Origin: a virus
Reading direction: 5' to 3' (one strand)
Length of the DNA stretch: 48,696 nucleotides
IMG/VR virus record: IMGVR_UViG_3300042691_010994
Location: 1 to 48,696 of that record
Shown: one piece after another, positions 33,507 through 42,152 of the stretch
Layout of the letters: every line of letters begins with the position of its first letter
Numbering within the stretch: position 1 is the stretch's first letter
Translations under genes and position numbers: made by a program
Notes under the pieces: model-generated
Seen by the model: only the letters and a program-made list of their open reading frames with translations
What the model was told of the DNA's origin: nothing
Databases searched by the model: none

Positions 33507-33731
33507 TTAACCGGCCGAGACTTTGAGGGTGCCTGCGTCATTCCAGAGACGGCCAGCAACAGTAGGATCACTTGTTGGCAATGCAGTCATGGAGATAGAT
33601 GCGTTGGTCAGGGAGGCCACGCCCGAAGCAGTCAGTGTAGTTGCGGCGACAGGGCCTGCGACAGCACCGGTGACAGCGCCAATGAAGCCGTTTGTGGACG
33701 TAACTGGGCCGGAGAAGGTAGTTGATGCCAT
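33507..33731 (-). CDS. small virion protein (74 aa)
   Basis: The start MASTTFSGPVTSTNGFIGAV has SD GAGGAAA upstream; an in-frame ATG 39 nt earlier has none. It is Thr/Ala/Gly-rich and ends in LPTSDPTVAGRLWNDAGTLK, a phrase common in small phage head or fibre proteins. It is the first gene after the promoter inside the HNH gene. Probably a decoration-type protein; unproven. Confidence 0.6.
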   Translation of the reverse strand: MASTTFSGPVTSTNGFIGAVTGAVAGPVAATTLTASGVASLTNASISMTALPTSDPTVAGRLWNDAGTLKVSAG

Positions 33732-33756
33732 GATAGTTTCCTCATGCGGTTGAGGC

Positions 33757-33812
33757 GTATCTGTCTGCATGACGTCAGCCCCGGGGCTGTCAGATACACC
33801 GGATAAGTCCGG
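33757..33812 (-). promoter_or_regulatory. structured 5' leader with nested inverted repeats
   Basis: Three stems are packed between the promoter and the 74-aa gene: CCGGA-TAAG-TCCGG (33799-33812), the 14-bp palindrome CAGCCCCGGGGCTG (33776-33789), and outer arms GTATCTG/CAGATAC (33757-33763 and 33791-33797). In RNA the outer arms could enclose the palindrome. The layout resembles an mRNA leader that affects stability or translation. Confidence 0.5.
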
Positions 33813-33823
33813 GGATTAAAAGC

Positions 33824-33852
33824 AATATATCACTGCTCCGGTGGGTGGTCAA
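33824..33852 (-). promoter_or_regulatory. sigma70-type promoter in the 3' end of the HNH gene
   Basis: On the minus strand TTGACC (33847-33852) and TATATT (33824-33829) are separated by exactly 17 bp, each matching the consensus at 5 of 6 positions. Transcription would start near 33817, just ahead of the structured leader, and drive the 74-aa gene and the following virion genes. It overlaps the last HNH codons. Confidence 0.6.
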
Positions 33853-34432
33853 CGAGTTTGTTGGACTTTTTTAAGTTCTCGTCCTGAGTGATAACGCGCA
33901 GGTTCCACGGCACGTGCAGGCCGCACACGCCCTCTCCTTGCAGCGGTATCTCATGGTCAACCGCGTGCCGCACACCTGTGGCCCGGCTCAACTCAATGGC
34001 CAGCCGGTACTTGAGCCTGATCTCCATCTTCTGTGCGGGGGACAACCACTTGGGCGTAGCGTCACGGAAGCGGCGGCGACGTAAGCTGACCAACTCCTTG
34101 TACAAGTCCGGGTTGGCCTCTTTGTATTTCTTTTTGTACTGGTTCTTAGCCTCATCTGGGCGGGCTTGCGCAGAGGCAATGACGGCGTCTTTGTTACGCT
34201 CGTAGTAGCCTTTTTTGGCTTTCTGCCCGGCCTCGGACTTGTTGTATTCTTTGAAGTAATCCGCTCGGGTTTCAAGGGCCTGTGCCCACTCAACCTTCAG
34301 GCACTCAACGCATGATCCCTTGGTTTTGCGTGGTGCTATGTGGCCGTGCTTGCAGGGGTCGCCGGTGAAGTAGTACTTGGCTCCGGTCGCTTTGGCCTCG
34401 GCTCGGGTCTTGGGTAAGTTTGTGGTGTTCAC
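33830..34432 (-). CDS. HNH endonuclease (200 aa, GTG start)
   Basis: The C-terminal third has the HNH core: His156, Asp159-His160 (HAVDHEIPLQGEGVCGLHVP), His173 with VPWNLRVITQDEN and then LKKSNK. The N-terminal part has a possible zinc site (Cys27, His29, Cys41, Cys44), and the middle is Lys/Tyr/Ala helix likely to bind DNA. Free-standing HNH genes are usually homing endonucleases that spread between phages. It lies directly after the capsid gene and its terminator, with its own GTG start (AGGAG, 6 nt). There is no sign of an intron in the capsid gene. Confidence 0.88.
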   Translation of the reverse strand: MNTTNLPKTRAEAKATGAKYYFTGDPCKHGHIAPRKTKGSCVECLKVEWAQALETRADYFKEYNKSEAGQKAKKGYYERNKDAVIASAQARPDEAKNQYKKKYKEANPDLYKELVSLRRRRFRDATPKWLSPAQKMEIRLKYRLAIELSRATGVRHAVDHEIPLQGEGVCGLHVPWNLRVITQDENLKKSNKLVDHPPEQ

Positions 34433-34465
34433 GGTGTGCTCCTGTTTTGATACCGGAAATTATAC

Positions 34466-34496
34466 ACCAAAGAAAAGGGCCTCCGAAGAGGCCCTT
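34466..34496 (-). terminator. strong intrinsic terminator after the capsid gene
   Basis: A perfect 9-bp stem AAGGGCCTC/GAGGCCCTT has a TTCG tetraloop on the minus strand and is followed by TTTTCTTT. It lies 13 nt past the capsid stop and separates the packaging/head transcript from the HNH gene and later virion genes. Confidence 0.85.
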
Positions 34497-34509
34497 CAAT
34501 CCTTACGGA

Positions 34510-35439
34510 TTAGGAGCCACTAGAGCCCCAGATACCGAGTGGGTCACTGTAGCCAAAGCTGTAACGCTCACGGGCTTTGTAACGCACGTTACCGGTGTCA
34601 AAATCCCCGTCCATTGACGTAGCCAAGGCGGAACGCTCGAAATGCTTCAAGCCGTTTGGCACGTCTGTAGTCAGGAACCAAGCGTTGTTGTCGGTCAAGA
34701 AGTGGTTGACGGTATAGCCGCCAGACACTGTGCCCATTTGCTTCAACGCGTTGATGTCGTTGTCAGCAGTACCAACACGCAGCTCAGTGTCAAGCAAACG
34801 CTTGGCAACGAACATCAGTGATGGAGGGATGACCAACTTGACGGGCTTGGCTGCAATCAGCAGGTTACGCTCGTCAACCCAAGCAGCGATCTGGATCGTT
34901 GCGTTTTCCAACGAGGTCTCGTTCAAGTCCACGCCGGTTGTTGGGCTGTTGTAGTTAACGCCGCCGCCCACGAGTGGGTGACCAACGCGAGTGCCGGAGC
35001 TGTTGTTACCGAACAAGGACACGCCGTCGCCGCCGAGAACGGAGCCGGAGAAACCGGTGTTCAAGACAGAAGCAGCTTTAACTTGCTTGGTGTAAGCCAT
35101 ACCGCGAGCCAGAGCCTTGGTGTAGCGGGCAGACAGACTGTCGTACAGGTTGTCTTCCACTGCTTCTTCCGTGATGGAGAAGCCCAGAGCGATGGTTTCG
35201 TGGGTGTAGCGAGCAGTGAAGGCTTCCTGCGCGTTGTCGTAAGCGATGGCGGAGCCTTCGTTCTTGACAGGAGCAGCGCCAAAACCGGCCAGCTTGGTCT
35301 CTTCTTCAAAGCTACGCTCAGATTTCTCTGTTTCGTAGATTTCTTTGTGCTCTTCGCCGTAGCGTTTGTACTCCAAACCGAACAAAGCGTTCAAGCCGGG
35401 GAGCAGTTCTTTGAGCAGTTGTGCGCGTGAAATTGCCAT
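34510..35439 (-). CDS. major capsid protein (309 aa)
   Basis: The N-terminal helix (MAISRAQLLKELLPGLNALF) leads into an E-loop-like charged segment (EEHKEIYETEKSERSFEEET) and a core with AYDNAQEAFTARYTHETIAL, DERNLLIAAKPVKLVIPPSL and HFERSALATSMDGDFDTGNV. The pattern and length match HK97-fold capsid proteins of Mu-gpT/SU10-type phages. It follows the scaffold and two small head genes in the usual order, has a strong SD (AAGGAG) and its own terminator, consistent with very high expression. Confidence 0.85.
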   Translation of the reverse strand: MAISRAQLLKELLPGLNALFGLEYKRYGEEHKEIYETEKSERSFEEETKLAGFGAAPVKNEGSAIAYDNAQEAFTARYTHETIALGFSITEEAVEDNLYDSLSARYTKALARGMAYTKQVKAASVLNTGFSGSVLGGDGVSLFGNNSSGTRVGHPLVGGGVNYNSPTTGVDLNETSLENATIQIAAWVDERNLLIAAKPVKLVIPPSLMFVAKRLLDTELRVGTADNDINALKQMGTVSGGYTVNHFLTDNNAWFLTTDVPNGLKHFERSALATSMDGDFDTGNVRYKARERYSFGYSDPLGIWGSSGS

Positions 35440-35452
35440 GGTACTTTACTCC

Positions 35453-36061
35453 TTACAGGCCAACGGCATTTGTCATGCTGTTGTAGCCGGGGTTGAACTT
35501 CACGAAGACATCAGGGAATGCATCGGTCACGGGGGACGCGAAGCCCATGATGCGGAAGGCCGCACTGGTTGTGACAGTGGTGGACTCCAACGCGCTTGTC
35601 GAGTTGCCAGTCTGGGTAGAACCAGTGCTGGTGCTCTGAGCAGCGGCGAAGAAGGTGTTTGCACCGACGTCAGATTGGTCGGCCACGCCGTCCAACTGAG
35701 CTTGGAAGATCACGTTTGGATCGTCCACGACGTAAGCAGTTACCACGCCGGTTGTGCCGGAGGGATAGTACTGGCCGTAGATTTGCTGACCTTGTGCGTT
35801 GATGTAGGAGCAACCCACAAAAACACCCAAAGAACCTGTCAGGGTTGTACCTGTAGGCAAAGCATTGGTGGTTGCGTCTGCGCCAGTGGCGGTAGACAGG
35901 GCGATGTAACCATCAGCACCGATGTGAACGACTTGGCCGTAGAAGAGGTTTGTGGCCTCACCAGCGGGGTCAATCAGGTACTGCGAGGTTGCACCGGCGT
36001 AGGGCATGCCGTCGGCACGCTTTACGGGTTTCAGACCGTAGGGGGAAGCAGTCGTTGCCAT
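35453..36061 (-). CDS. head protein, possible decoration protein (202 aa)
   Basis: The start MATTASPYGLKPVKRADGMP and the pattern QYLIDPAGEATNLFYGQVVH, GTTLTGSLGVFVGCSYINAQ, FNPGYNSMTNAVGL are typical of small head proteins encoded just before the capsid gene in related phages. It is beta-rich, with no enzymatic motif. SD AGGAG lies 7 nt upstream. A decoration or capsid-stabilising role is inferred. Confidence 0.65.
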   Translation of the reverse strand: MATTASPYGLKPVKRADGMPYAGATSQYLIDPAGEATNLFYGQVVHIGADGYIALSTATGADATTNALPTGTTLTGSLGVFVGCSYINAQGQQIYGQYYPSGTTGVVTAYVVDDPNVIFQAQLDGVADQSDVGANTFFAAAQSTSTGSTQTGNSTSALESTTVTTSAAFRIMGFASPVTDAFPDVFVKFNPGYNSMTNAVGL

Positions 36062-36075
36062 TTAAGGACTCCTTG

Positions 36076-36534
36076 TTACTTTGAACCAGAACCAAAACCA
36101 CCACCGCGACTGGTCGTTGACTTGCGGTCAGCGAAAAGCGGCATGCGGGGGTCATTGTTTCGCATGAAACTGTTATCAACAGAATCCATCTGGGCTTGCG
36201 CTTGGTTGGCGTAATACTCGTCACGGGCTTGGGCGCGTTCACGTGGCATCTTGCAGAGCATGAGACCACCGATTTCGACGTTGCCAGTTTTCGCATTACC
36301 CTCAAGCATAAGCTCGGGATGGTCTACTGCTTTGACCGGTTCCCAACCTTCACGCATCTTGGTAGACACGTTCGTGTTTTGGGCTTCACCTAGCACGTGT
36401 GTCGCAATCCAGCGATACACCATACCGGGTTCAGGGGTTGGATCAGGCAGTGCGCTCGGAGGTGCGTACACGTACCGAGTATTTTTTTCGCGTGACTCAA
36501 GGGCACGGGGGTTCCGGGTTGTTGTTTCAGCCAT
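36076..36534 (-). CDS. conserved head-region protein (152 aa)
   Basis: SREKNTRYVYAPPSALPDPT, YRWIATHVLGEAQNTNVSTK and GWEPVKAVDHPEL recur in a family from phages of this type; the tail is Gly/Ser-rich (GGGFGSGSK). It has mixed charge and no membrane segment. SD GGAGAAA lies before the ATG, inside the end of the scaffold gene (8-nt overlap). Function unknown; it probably works in head assembly. Confidence 0.6.
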   Translation of the reverse strand: MAETTTRNPRALESREKNTRYVYAPPSALPDPTPEPGMVYRWIATHVLGEAQNTNVSTKMREGWEPVKAVDHPELMLEGNAKTGNVEIGGLMLCKMPRERAQARDEYYANQAQAQMDSVDNSFMRNNDPRMPLFADRKSTTSRGGGFGSGSK

Positions 36535-37477
36535 TCGATTTCTCCAGTTTTGCTACTTCAGCAGCGTATTGCTGCGGGGTCAGTCCGTACTTTTTCGCCA
36601 ACGCCATTTGCGTTTGCGTGAGCTGGACTTTTCGTGCTCCAGTCGAACGGGTCGCCGGTGCCACGACAGAAGCAGGTCGTCGGGAGCCATCGCCGGATTT
36701 CGGCCGGTCTTCACTACCACCGAACACGTCGGGGAATGTTGACTTCATGCGAGAGTCGATTCTCTCGAAGTATTCATCAGAGCGGGGGTCAAGTCCCGAG
36801 TTGACTAGTTTTTGGTGCAGCCCTAGTGCAAAGCTGGTGTGTTCCTCAAAACCGTCTGCCCCAAACCACTGGTTTTTTGCCTGCCAGCGCAGCGTCTTTT
36901 CATCGACTTGGGGTGTTTTGTCTTGCTGTTGACGTGTTTGTACAACAGGCTCATCCACTTGTAAAGGGGTGTGACGGTAATTTTTTACATTTTCCGCACG
37001 CATCTTGGCGTCCATCAACGCTTCGGATGCAGCAGCAATGGCTTCGTTGTCAAAAGACTCTTGCGCTTCCTTCAAAGCACGGCGAGCTTTTTCGACTTCC
37101 GAGTCTGCGATCTGCTTGACGGAGGCCACATACTGCTCATTGCCCGTGTTCACGGTCTGTTTGAGTCGGTTGTTCTCCGCCATCATGTGCTGTGCAAGAC
37201 GCTCCAGCTCTTCTTTCTCACGCAGCAAAGCCTCCTTGGCACGTCGCTCGTCGTGACGGGCGTGTGTCAGGTCCTTGATACGCTTCTTGACGTTGTCAGA
37301 GTAGCTCTCGATCTCTTCGTCTGTCGGGTCAGCCACGTCACGGTCCAAAGGCTTGCGGCCTCTGTCTTGCGCGGGGGTGTCATCAACGACTTCGATCTCG
37401 ATGTCGGCCTCATTGTCCACTGTCAAATCGACGGTGGTGTCCTCGACTTCGTCGGGGAATTTGAACGAATCTGCCAT
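36527..37477 (-). CDS. scaffolding protein (316 aa)
   Basis: The start is taken at MADSFKFPDEVEDTTVDLTV with AAGGAG 5 nt upstream; a longer frame lacks an SD. The N-terminus is strongly acidic, followed by a long coiled coil (KRIKDLTHARHDERRAKEAL, then EELERLAQHMMAENNRLKQ) and a C-terminal basic helix (RKVQLTQTQMALAKKYGLTP) of the kind that binds capsid subunits. Charge layout, length and position before the capsid gene fit an internal scaffold. No protease domain is seen. Confidence 0.75.
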   Translation of the reverse strand: MADSFKFPDEVEDTTVDLTVDNEADIEIEVVDDTPAQDRGRKPLDRDVADPTDEEIESYSDNVKKRIKDLTHARHDERRAKEALLREKEELERLAQHMMAENNRLKQTVNTGNEQYVASVKQIADSEVEKARRALKEAQESFDNEAIAAASEALMDAKMRAENVKNYRHTPLQVDEPVVQTRQQQDKTPQVDEKTLRWQAKNQWFGADGFEEHTSFALGLHQKLVNSGLDPRSDEYFERIDSRMKSTFPDVFGGSEDRPKSGDGSRRPASVVAPATRSTGARKVQLTQTQMALAKKYGLTPQQYAAEVAKLEKSNG

Positions 37478-37487
37478 TTTTACTCCT

Positions 37488-37922
37488 TTAAGCGCGGGTA
37501 TATCCGCGAGGGTCTTGCACAACACACTCAATTTGGTCGTCGTTCAGCACCCTGAACTCTTTACCAAACACCTTGAAACGCGTACCTGTGTAGGTGCGCA
37601 CGAGAACAAAATCACCCTCTTTGCACCAAGGACCTGAAGGGAACTTGGCAGGGTCTTTGTAAGCGTCTGGTCCGACCCGTATGACGAACAACACGGTTGT
37701 GGCATGTTCTTCGGCTCGCATGGTCGCAGCATCTCGGACAAGGTCGAGACTCGTACCGGCGATTTTTTCGTCAACCTCTGGCACGATGCACAGCAGCTTG
37801 TAGCCCGTTGGGACCGGCAGCGCCGTGGCTTTGGTTTCAGCATCCGCGTTCTCGTCTGGGGTGTCGAGGGGTTGGATGTGTTTGGGCAGGGTAATGCCCG
37901 GAGGCAGAATGATTTCACTCAT
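37488..37922 (-). CDS. GroES-like co-chaperonin (144 aa)
   Basis: Residues 37-140 show the GroES fold pattern: GYKLLCIVPEVDEKIAGTSL with a mobile-loop-like stretch, VLFVIRVGPDAYKDPAKFPS, GPWCKEGDFVLVRTYTGTRF, KVFGKEFRVLNDDQIECVV. In family terms it should form a heptameric lid on a GroEL chamber and assist folding of a bulky substrate such as the capsid protein, like T4 gp31. It is longer than E. coli GroES (97 aa), with an N-terminal tail of 36 residues. It overlaps the upstream gene by 8 nt and is made with scaffold and portal. Confidence 0.8.
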   Translation of the reverse strand: MSEIILPPGITLPKHIQPLDTPDENADAETKATALPVPTGYKLLCIVPEVDEKIAGTSLDLVRDAATMRAEEHATTVLFVIRVGPDAYKDPAKFPSGPWCKEGDFVLVRTYTGTRFKVFGKEFRVLNDDQIECVVQDPRGYTRA

Positions 37923-38109
37923 CTGATTGCTCTACTTTCTCTGCAAGGTCTAGGAGATGACGCTCTGCGGTCGCAAGACCTTGAATGATTCCACAGAGTT
38001 TTTGGTATTCGTCGTAATTGCGACATGCCCCACCAGCCAAGTCATCGGCGTAGTTGTTCATGTCGGTGCGTATTTTTTCGCGCAATACGCGTGCGAAGTC
38101 TTGGATCAT
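37915..38109 (-). CDS. small conserved head-region protein (64 aa)
   Basis: The 64-residue helical protein MIQDFARVLREKIRTDMNNY, GACRNYDEYQKLCGIIQGLA, TAERHLLDLAEKVEQ is a recognisable phage family placed between portal and scaffold or GroES genes. Function unknown; perhaps a portal-associated or assembly factor. Its SD is distant (GGAG, about 12 nt). Confidence 0.65.
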   Translation of the reverse strand: MIQDFARVLREKIRTDMNNYADDLAGGACRNYDEYQKLCGIIQGLATAERHLLDLAEKVEQSDE

Positions 38110-38115
38110 GTGTGA

Positions 38116-40599
38116 TTACTCTCCGGTTTTGCCGCGTTGGGAGGCTGCGGCTATCGCCTGCTGAAGCTGTTGGGCTTTGCTCTTTGCGATGTCAACACCA
38201 ATCTTGATGCCTTCACGTTCTTGCTCAAACTGAGCCTTGTTCTTGCTCTCGTTGATCTGGGCACCCACGCGCAGGGCTTCCAGCTCCAGATTGCCAGAGA
38301 CCTTTTGCTCTTCCAGCTCTTGCTTGTCGGCTGCGATGGCGGCGTCCACAAGGATTTTCTTTTCCTTGAGCTCGACCTCTTTGGCCCGGAGTTGCAGTTC
38401 TTGCTGTTGCATTTGTACAACAGGGTCTTGCATCTGCTGCTGGGCCTGCATCTGAGCAGCCTTGGCTTGGTCCTGCATCAGCACCTGCTGCGCGGCTTGG
38501 GCCATCATCCCTGACAGAGCGATCTCCACGTTCGGTGGCAGTTGATCGCCTTCGGGCGGCAGTGGGAGACCCAGTTGCTGCTCGATCTTCTGGCGCATCA
38601 TGAAGCCAACGTGCTCGGCCACGTGTGCAGTCAAGGCGGCTTGGATCATCGGAGCCCGTGGGTTCTGGCCGATGAGCTGCGCAACGGTTGGGTCCTGCAG
38701 CATGGCCATGTGCACTTGGATATGCGACTGGTGGTCTTGGTGCAGGAACGCCTTGGCGGGCTCACCCTTCAAGATGTGCTGGTTCTCGGTGACCGGGTCG
38801 GTCGGCTTCATGTCTTCTTCCAGCGGCACCAGCTTGTCGGCGTGCTTGATGCCCAGCACCTCCAGCATGCCACGGTGCAACTGCGGCAGGTCGTAAATGT
38901 CCGGAGCCATCTGGGCCATCTGGATCACAGCTTGGTACTGCACCACGCGCTGGGAAAGGGTAGCGGCATTGGGATCGCTCACTGGCAACACGTCCACATG
39001 ACGGTAGTCGGTGGCCTTGGCCTTGGGGCCTTCTTCGCCATCGGGCTCGTAGGTGTACTCGTCGTCCGTGAAGTCGCGGATGATGGCAGCCAGAAGCTGC
39101 AGCTCTTCCTTCAAGGCAAAGTGCACACGGGCTTGGACGGCCGTCATCACCTTCAACTGGCGCTCCAGCAGCGCAAGGGTCGAGCCCACAGGAGCGTTGG
39201 CTCCCATGTCGGAGACCTTCATATCGGCTGTTGCGGCAAAGCGACGGCCTTCTTCCACGACCTTGTCCATCAGCGCAGCCAGAACTTGGCTTGGCTCTTT
39301 GTAAGGCAGCGGCAAGATGTTGTCGCGCATCGTGCCCGAACCCACGTCCACATCGCGCCACTCGCCCGGAGCGATCGGGGTGTCGTCTCCCTTGATCCGC
39401 AGACCACGGGACTTCAGACCGCCGGGCAGGTTGGAGAGCGTACCGGCGTCGATCAACTGACGCATCAAACTGGTGGCCGACTTGGCAAACCCGCCGATCA
39501 GGTGGAACAGACCGAAGCCATATGCACCGAAGCCGGGGATGTACTGGTAGTGCACGAAGTGCTGGCGCTTGAGTTTGAGCGGGTCGTCTTCGCGCCAGTT
39601 GCGGCGGATCGACAGCACGGTGTTTGTGCCACGGATGAATGTCACCACGTAAGGCAGCGCGATGCCTGTGGGTTCGCCGTCGTCCTCGTCTTCAAAGCCC
39701 TTCAAGTCCAAGTCCACGTGGCACTCGTACAGCGTGAAGCGGTCGTCGTTCAGGTCGCTGAAGCCCGTCTCTTTGTCCTTGGCCTTGTTGATCTCGTCTG
39801 TGGCTTTGTCCGGCTCGCCCAGTTCCACGTCCAGATAGAACCCAGCTTGCTGCAGCTTGACGATCTCGTTCTTGGTCTTGCGCATGACGTGCGTCAGGCG
39901 GTAGCAAGTCTGGATGTTGGATGTGCCGTAGGGCAGCAGGATGTCCTCGGCCGGGATGAAGATCGACACCTGACGGGCCAGACTCGGGTCGTAGTACACC
40001 TTCTTGAATGCGGAGCCGGTGGCCGGGAGGCTCCACAGCATGCGCTCGTGCTCAGGGCGGAACTCGTGCATGTTCTCCGTGAGCTGGAAGTTCATGTCCT
40101 CTTCCACGCGCTTGGCCGCATCTTTCTTCTCTGGCGTCTCCTTGCCCACGATCTTTGTGCGCACGGGGCCTTTGGCCGGGAATGTCTCGGTGATGGTTTC
40201 TGACTGGAACCTGACAACCGCCTCGGTGATCATGGGGTGGAACACGCCCGATGCGCCGTTCCACGGCTCGGTGCGCTCCTCGATCTGCAGGCCCAAGAGC
40301 TTGAGGCCCTCGGTATATGCCTTCTCCCAGTCCTTGCGGCTGTTGCGGTCGTTGTCAATGTCGCTTGACAGGTCGCTGGCCATGGTGCTCATGGCCCCCT
40401 CGTCCATTAACTCGGCCAAGTTGGCAGCAAAGTCTTCGGCGGTTTCTTCGCCGGGGGTTAGCTCGATCTCCAGATCGCCCATGCCGATGGTCACAGACTC
40501 AGGGTCCACGATCTCAATCTCGATGGGCTCCTCGGCTTCGGCTGCTGCCGCGATGCCCGTGGGTTGCTGGTACAGCGCTTTGTCGATGTTGGTGGCCAT
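38116..40599 (-). CDS. portal protein (827 aa)
   Basis: Dodecameric ring at the packaging vertex. The N-terminus is acidic (IEIEIVDPESVTIGMGDLEI). The portal core starts at about 85 with RKDWEKAYTEGLKLLGLQIE and EPWNGASGVFHPMITEAVV, then FRPEHERMLWSLPATGSAFK and YQYIPGFGAYGFGLFHLIGG. The C-terminal 140 residues are Gln/Ala/Lys coiled coil (AKAAQMQAQQQMQDPVVQMQ), likely the barrel or crown. It is longer than most portals because of both ends. SD AAGGA lies 11 nt upstream. It follows the terminase. Confidence 0.88.
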   Translation of the reverse strand: MATNIDKALYQQPTGIAAAAEAEEPIEIEIVDPESVTIGMGDLEIELTPGEETAEDFAANLAELMDEGAMSTMASDLSSDIDNDRNSRKDWEKAYTEGLKLLGLQIEERTEPWNGASGVFHPMITEAVVRFQSETITETFPAKGPVRTKIVGKETPEKKDAAKRVEEDMNFQLTENMHEFRPEHERMLWSLPATGSAFKKVYYDPSLARQVSIFIPAEDILLPYGTSNIQTCYRLTHVMRKTKNEIVKLQQAGFYLDVELGEPDKATDEINKAKDKETGFSDLNDDRFTLYECHVDLDLKGFEDEDDGEPTGIALPYVVTFIRGTNTVLSIRRNWREDDPLKLKRQHFVHYQYIPGFGAYGFGLFHLIGGFAKSATSLMRQLIDAGTLSNLPGGLKSRGLRIKGDDTPIAPGEWRDVDVGSGTMRDNILPLPYKEPSQVLAALMDKVVEEGRRFAATADMKVSDMGANAPVGSTLALLERQLKVMTAVQARVHFALKEELQLLAAIIRDFTDDEYTYEPDGEEGPKAKATDYRHVDVLPVSDPNAATLSQRVVQYQAVIQMAQMAPDIYDLPQLHRGMLEVLGIKHADKLVPLEEDMKPTDPVTENQHILKGEPAKAFLHQDHQSHIQVHMAMLQDPTVAQLIGQNPRAPMIQAALTAHVAEHVGFMMRQKIEQQLGLPLPPEGDQLPPNVEIALSGMMAQAAQQVLMQDQAKAAQMQAQQQMQDPVVQMQQQELQLRAKEVELKEKKILVDAAIAADKQELEEQKVSGNLELEALRVGAQINESKNKAQFEQEREGIKIGVDIAKSKAQQLQQAIAAASQRGKTGE

Positions 40600-40613
40600 G
40601 TGTCAAATCTTCC

Positions 40614-42152
40614 TTAATAGTACGCAGCCCGGCGGGCTTGGTATATGCGGTCGTCCTTCTCGTCGGTGTCGAGCGAGATGAAGCCGCCTTGTCTGAAGCG
40701 CAGCAATGCTTGGGTGGTCGTGTCCACGAAGTCGTCATGCTCCCCCACGGGGAACGCGGCCATCTCCTCGATCACTTCCCGCGCCCAGCGCGTGTCAGGT
40801 GCCCAGACTTTACCCGAACTGAACAAATCCGCAACCGCGTTCAGGCGCACGAGCTTGTCGTTGCCACGGCTGGGGCTGAACTCCTGCACGGGTATGCCCA
40901 TGTTGCGCAGCTCTTGGATCAGGGGCGCTCCGGCCGCTTTCTTTTCCACAATGAACGCATCGGGCTCCCACTCTTTCCAGTGCTTGAGCGCCGTGGCCTT
41001 GAGGTCCGGGAACGTCATGCGGTCTTTGAAAGCATCCAGCAGGATGACCTGTGGCGTGTCGTTCTCTTCCTCGTTGTAGAACACGCCCCACGTGGTGCAT
41101 GCGCTGTAGTCGGAGTTGTTCTTGACTTCAAACGCCGTGTCCCAGCTCTGGATCACGTAGTCGCAGCGTGGGGGCTCGTCGCCCTCCCATATGCGCCACA
41201 TCCTGCGGCTCACGATGGCTGAGTTCTCTGCGGTGGGCTGCTGCATGTACTGGGCGTTCCAATACTTGGGGTCCAGCGCAGCTTTTGTGGACTTGAGGGT
41301 GGCCAGCGGCCACTGCTCGGGCCAGAGCGACTTCTCGTTGTCGGTGTCTTCGTGCAAGATGGCCGGAAGCTCCACAATCTCCCACGGCTCGGCCTCTGGG
41401 TTCTTGGCTTGGTAGCTGATTAAGCGCCCGGTCAGGTCCAGCAAGGACCAACGCGTCATGACCACGATGATCCCCCCGCCCGGCATCAGTCGTTGGAGCG
41501 GACCCGTTTGGAACCAAGACCATGCAGTGTCGAAAGCCAGCCGTGAGTTGGTCTTAACGTCCTGCTCCGAGTGGGGATCGTCAATAACGAACAGGTCAGC
41601 ACCACGACCAGCAAGAGCACCGCCGACACCAGCAGCATAGTACTGACCACCAACACTTGTAGACCACTTACCAGCAGCCTTTTGGTCGTCAGCCACCATT
41701 GTTTGGGGGAAAATCTCACGGTATTCCTCTGTGTCGATCAAGTTTCGGATGCGACGACCAAAGTCTTCGGACAAACCCGCCGTGTGGGTGCCCATGATGA
41801 TCTTCTTGTTGGGGTACTTGCCTAAAAAATAGGCAGGAAACAGGTAAGAGCTGAACTCCGACTTGCCCATACGCGGCGCGATGTTGATGATGACGCGCTT
41901 TTTGCGCCCCTCGATCACGTCCGTGAAGATTTTGGCCAGCTTCCTGTGGTGCGGCCCGATCTTGAACCCCGGATAGACCGCCGCAGCGAACCCCAGCATG
42001 TTGTCTTGGGCAGCGGCCAGCCGGGCGCGGGACTCGCGCAGCTCCAAATCGTTGAGCAGCTCCATCTTCTCTTGGACGGACATCGTCGGCAGTGCGCGTT
42101 GAAGCGCCTCCAACTCACGCTTGGTCAGCGTTGTCAGCTTGGACAGGTTCAT
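40614..42152 (-). CDS. terL: terminase large subunit (512 aa)
   Basis: Motor and nuclease that packages the genome. ATPase: Walker A APRMGKS (92-98), Walker B LFVIDDPHS with Asp191-Asp192, and a coupling motif near MTRWS (232-236). RNase H-like nuclease: Asp338 in SWDTAF, Glu403 in VEKKAAG, and Asp473/Asp474/Asp477 in HDDFVDT. All core residues are intact and the length is usual. The ATG lies 38 nt inside the small-subunit gene, with no strong SD, so translation is probably coupled. Confidence 0.95.
   Translation of the reverse strand: MNLSKLTTLTKRELEALQRALPTMSVQEKMELLNDLELRESRARLAAAQDNMLGFAAAVYPGFKIGPHHRKLAKIFTDVIEGRKKRVIINIAPRMGKSEFSSYLFPAYFLGKYPNKKIIMGTHTAGLSEDFGRRIRNLIDTEEYREIFPQTMVADDQKAAGKWSTSVGGQYYAAGVGGALAGRGADLFVIDDPHSEQDVKTNSRLAFDTAWSWFQTGPLQRLMPGGGIIVVMTRWSLLDLTGRLISYQAKNPEAEPWEIVELPAILHEDTDNEKSLWPEQWPLATLKSTKAALDPKYWNAQYMQQPTAENSAIVSRRMWRIWEGDEPPRCDYVIQSWDTAFEVKNNSDYSACTTWGVFYNEEENDTPQVILLDAFKDRMTFPDLKATALKHWKEWEPDAFIVEKKAAGAPLIQELRNMGIPVQEFSPSRGNDKLVRLNAVADLFSSGKVWAPDTRWAREVIEEMAAFPVGEHDDFVDTTTQALLRFRQGGFISLDTDEKDDRIYQARRAAYY

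Noticed and set aside
33830-34432. Group I intron around the HNH gene interrupting the capsid gene
   Set aside because: The capsid gene is complete with its own stop and terminator before the HNH gene; no second exon is seen.
38542-40203. 553-codon plus-strand frame opposite the portal gene
   Set aside because: Antisense shadow of a secure portal gene; His/Leu/Val-rich sequence without family pattern and no initiation site.
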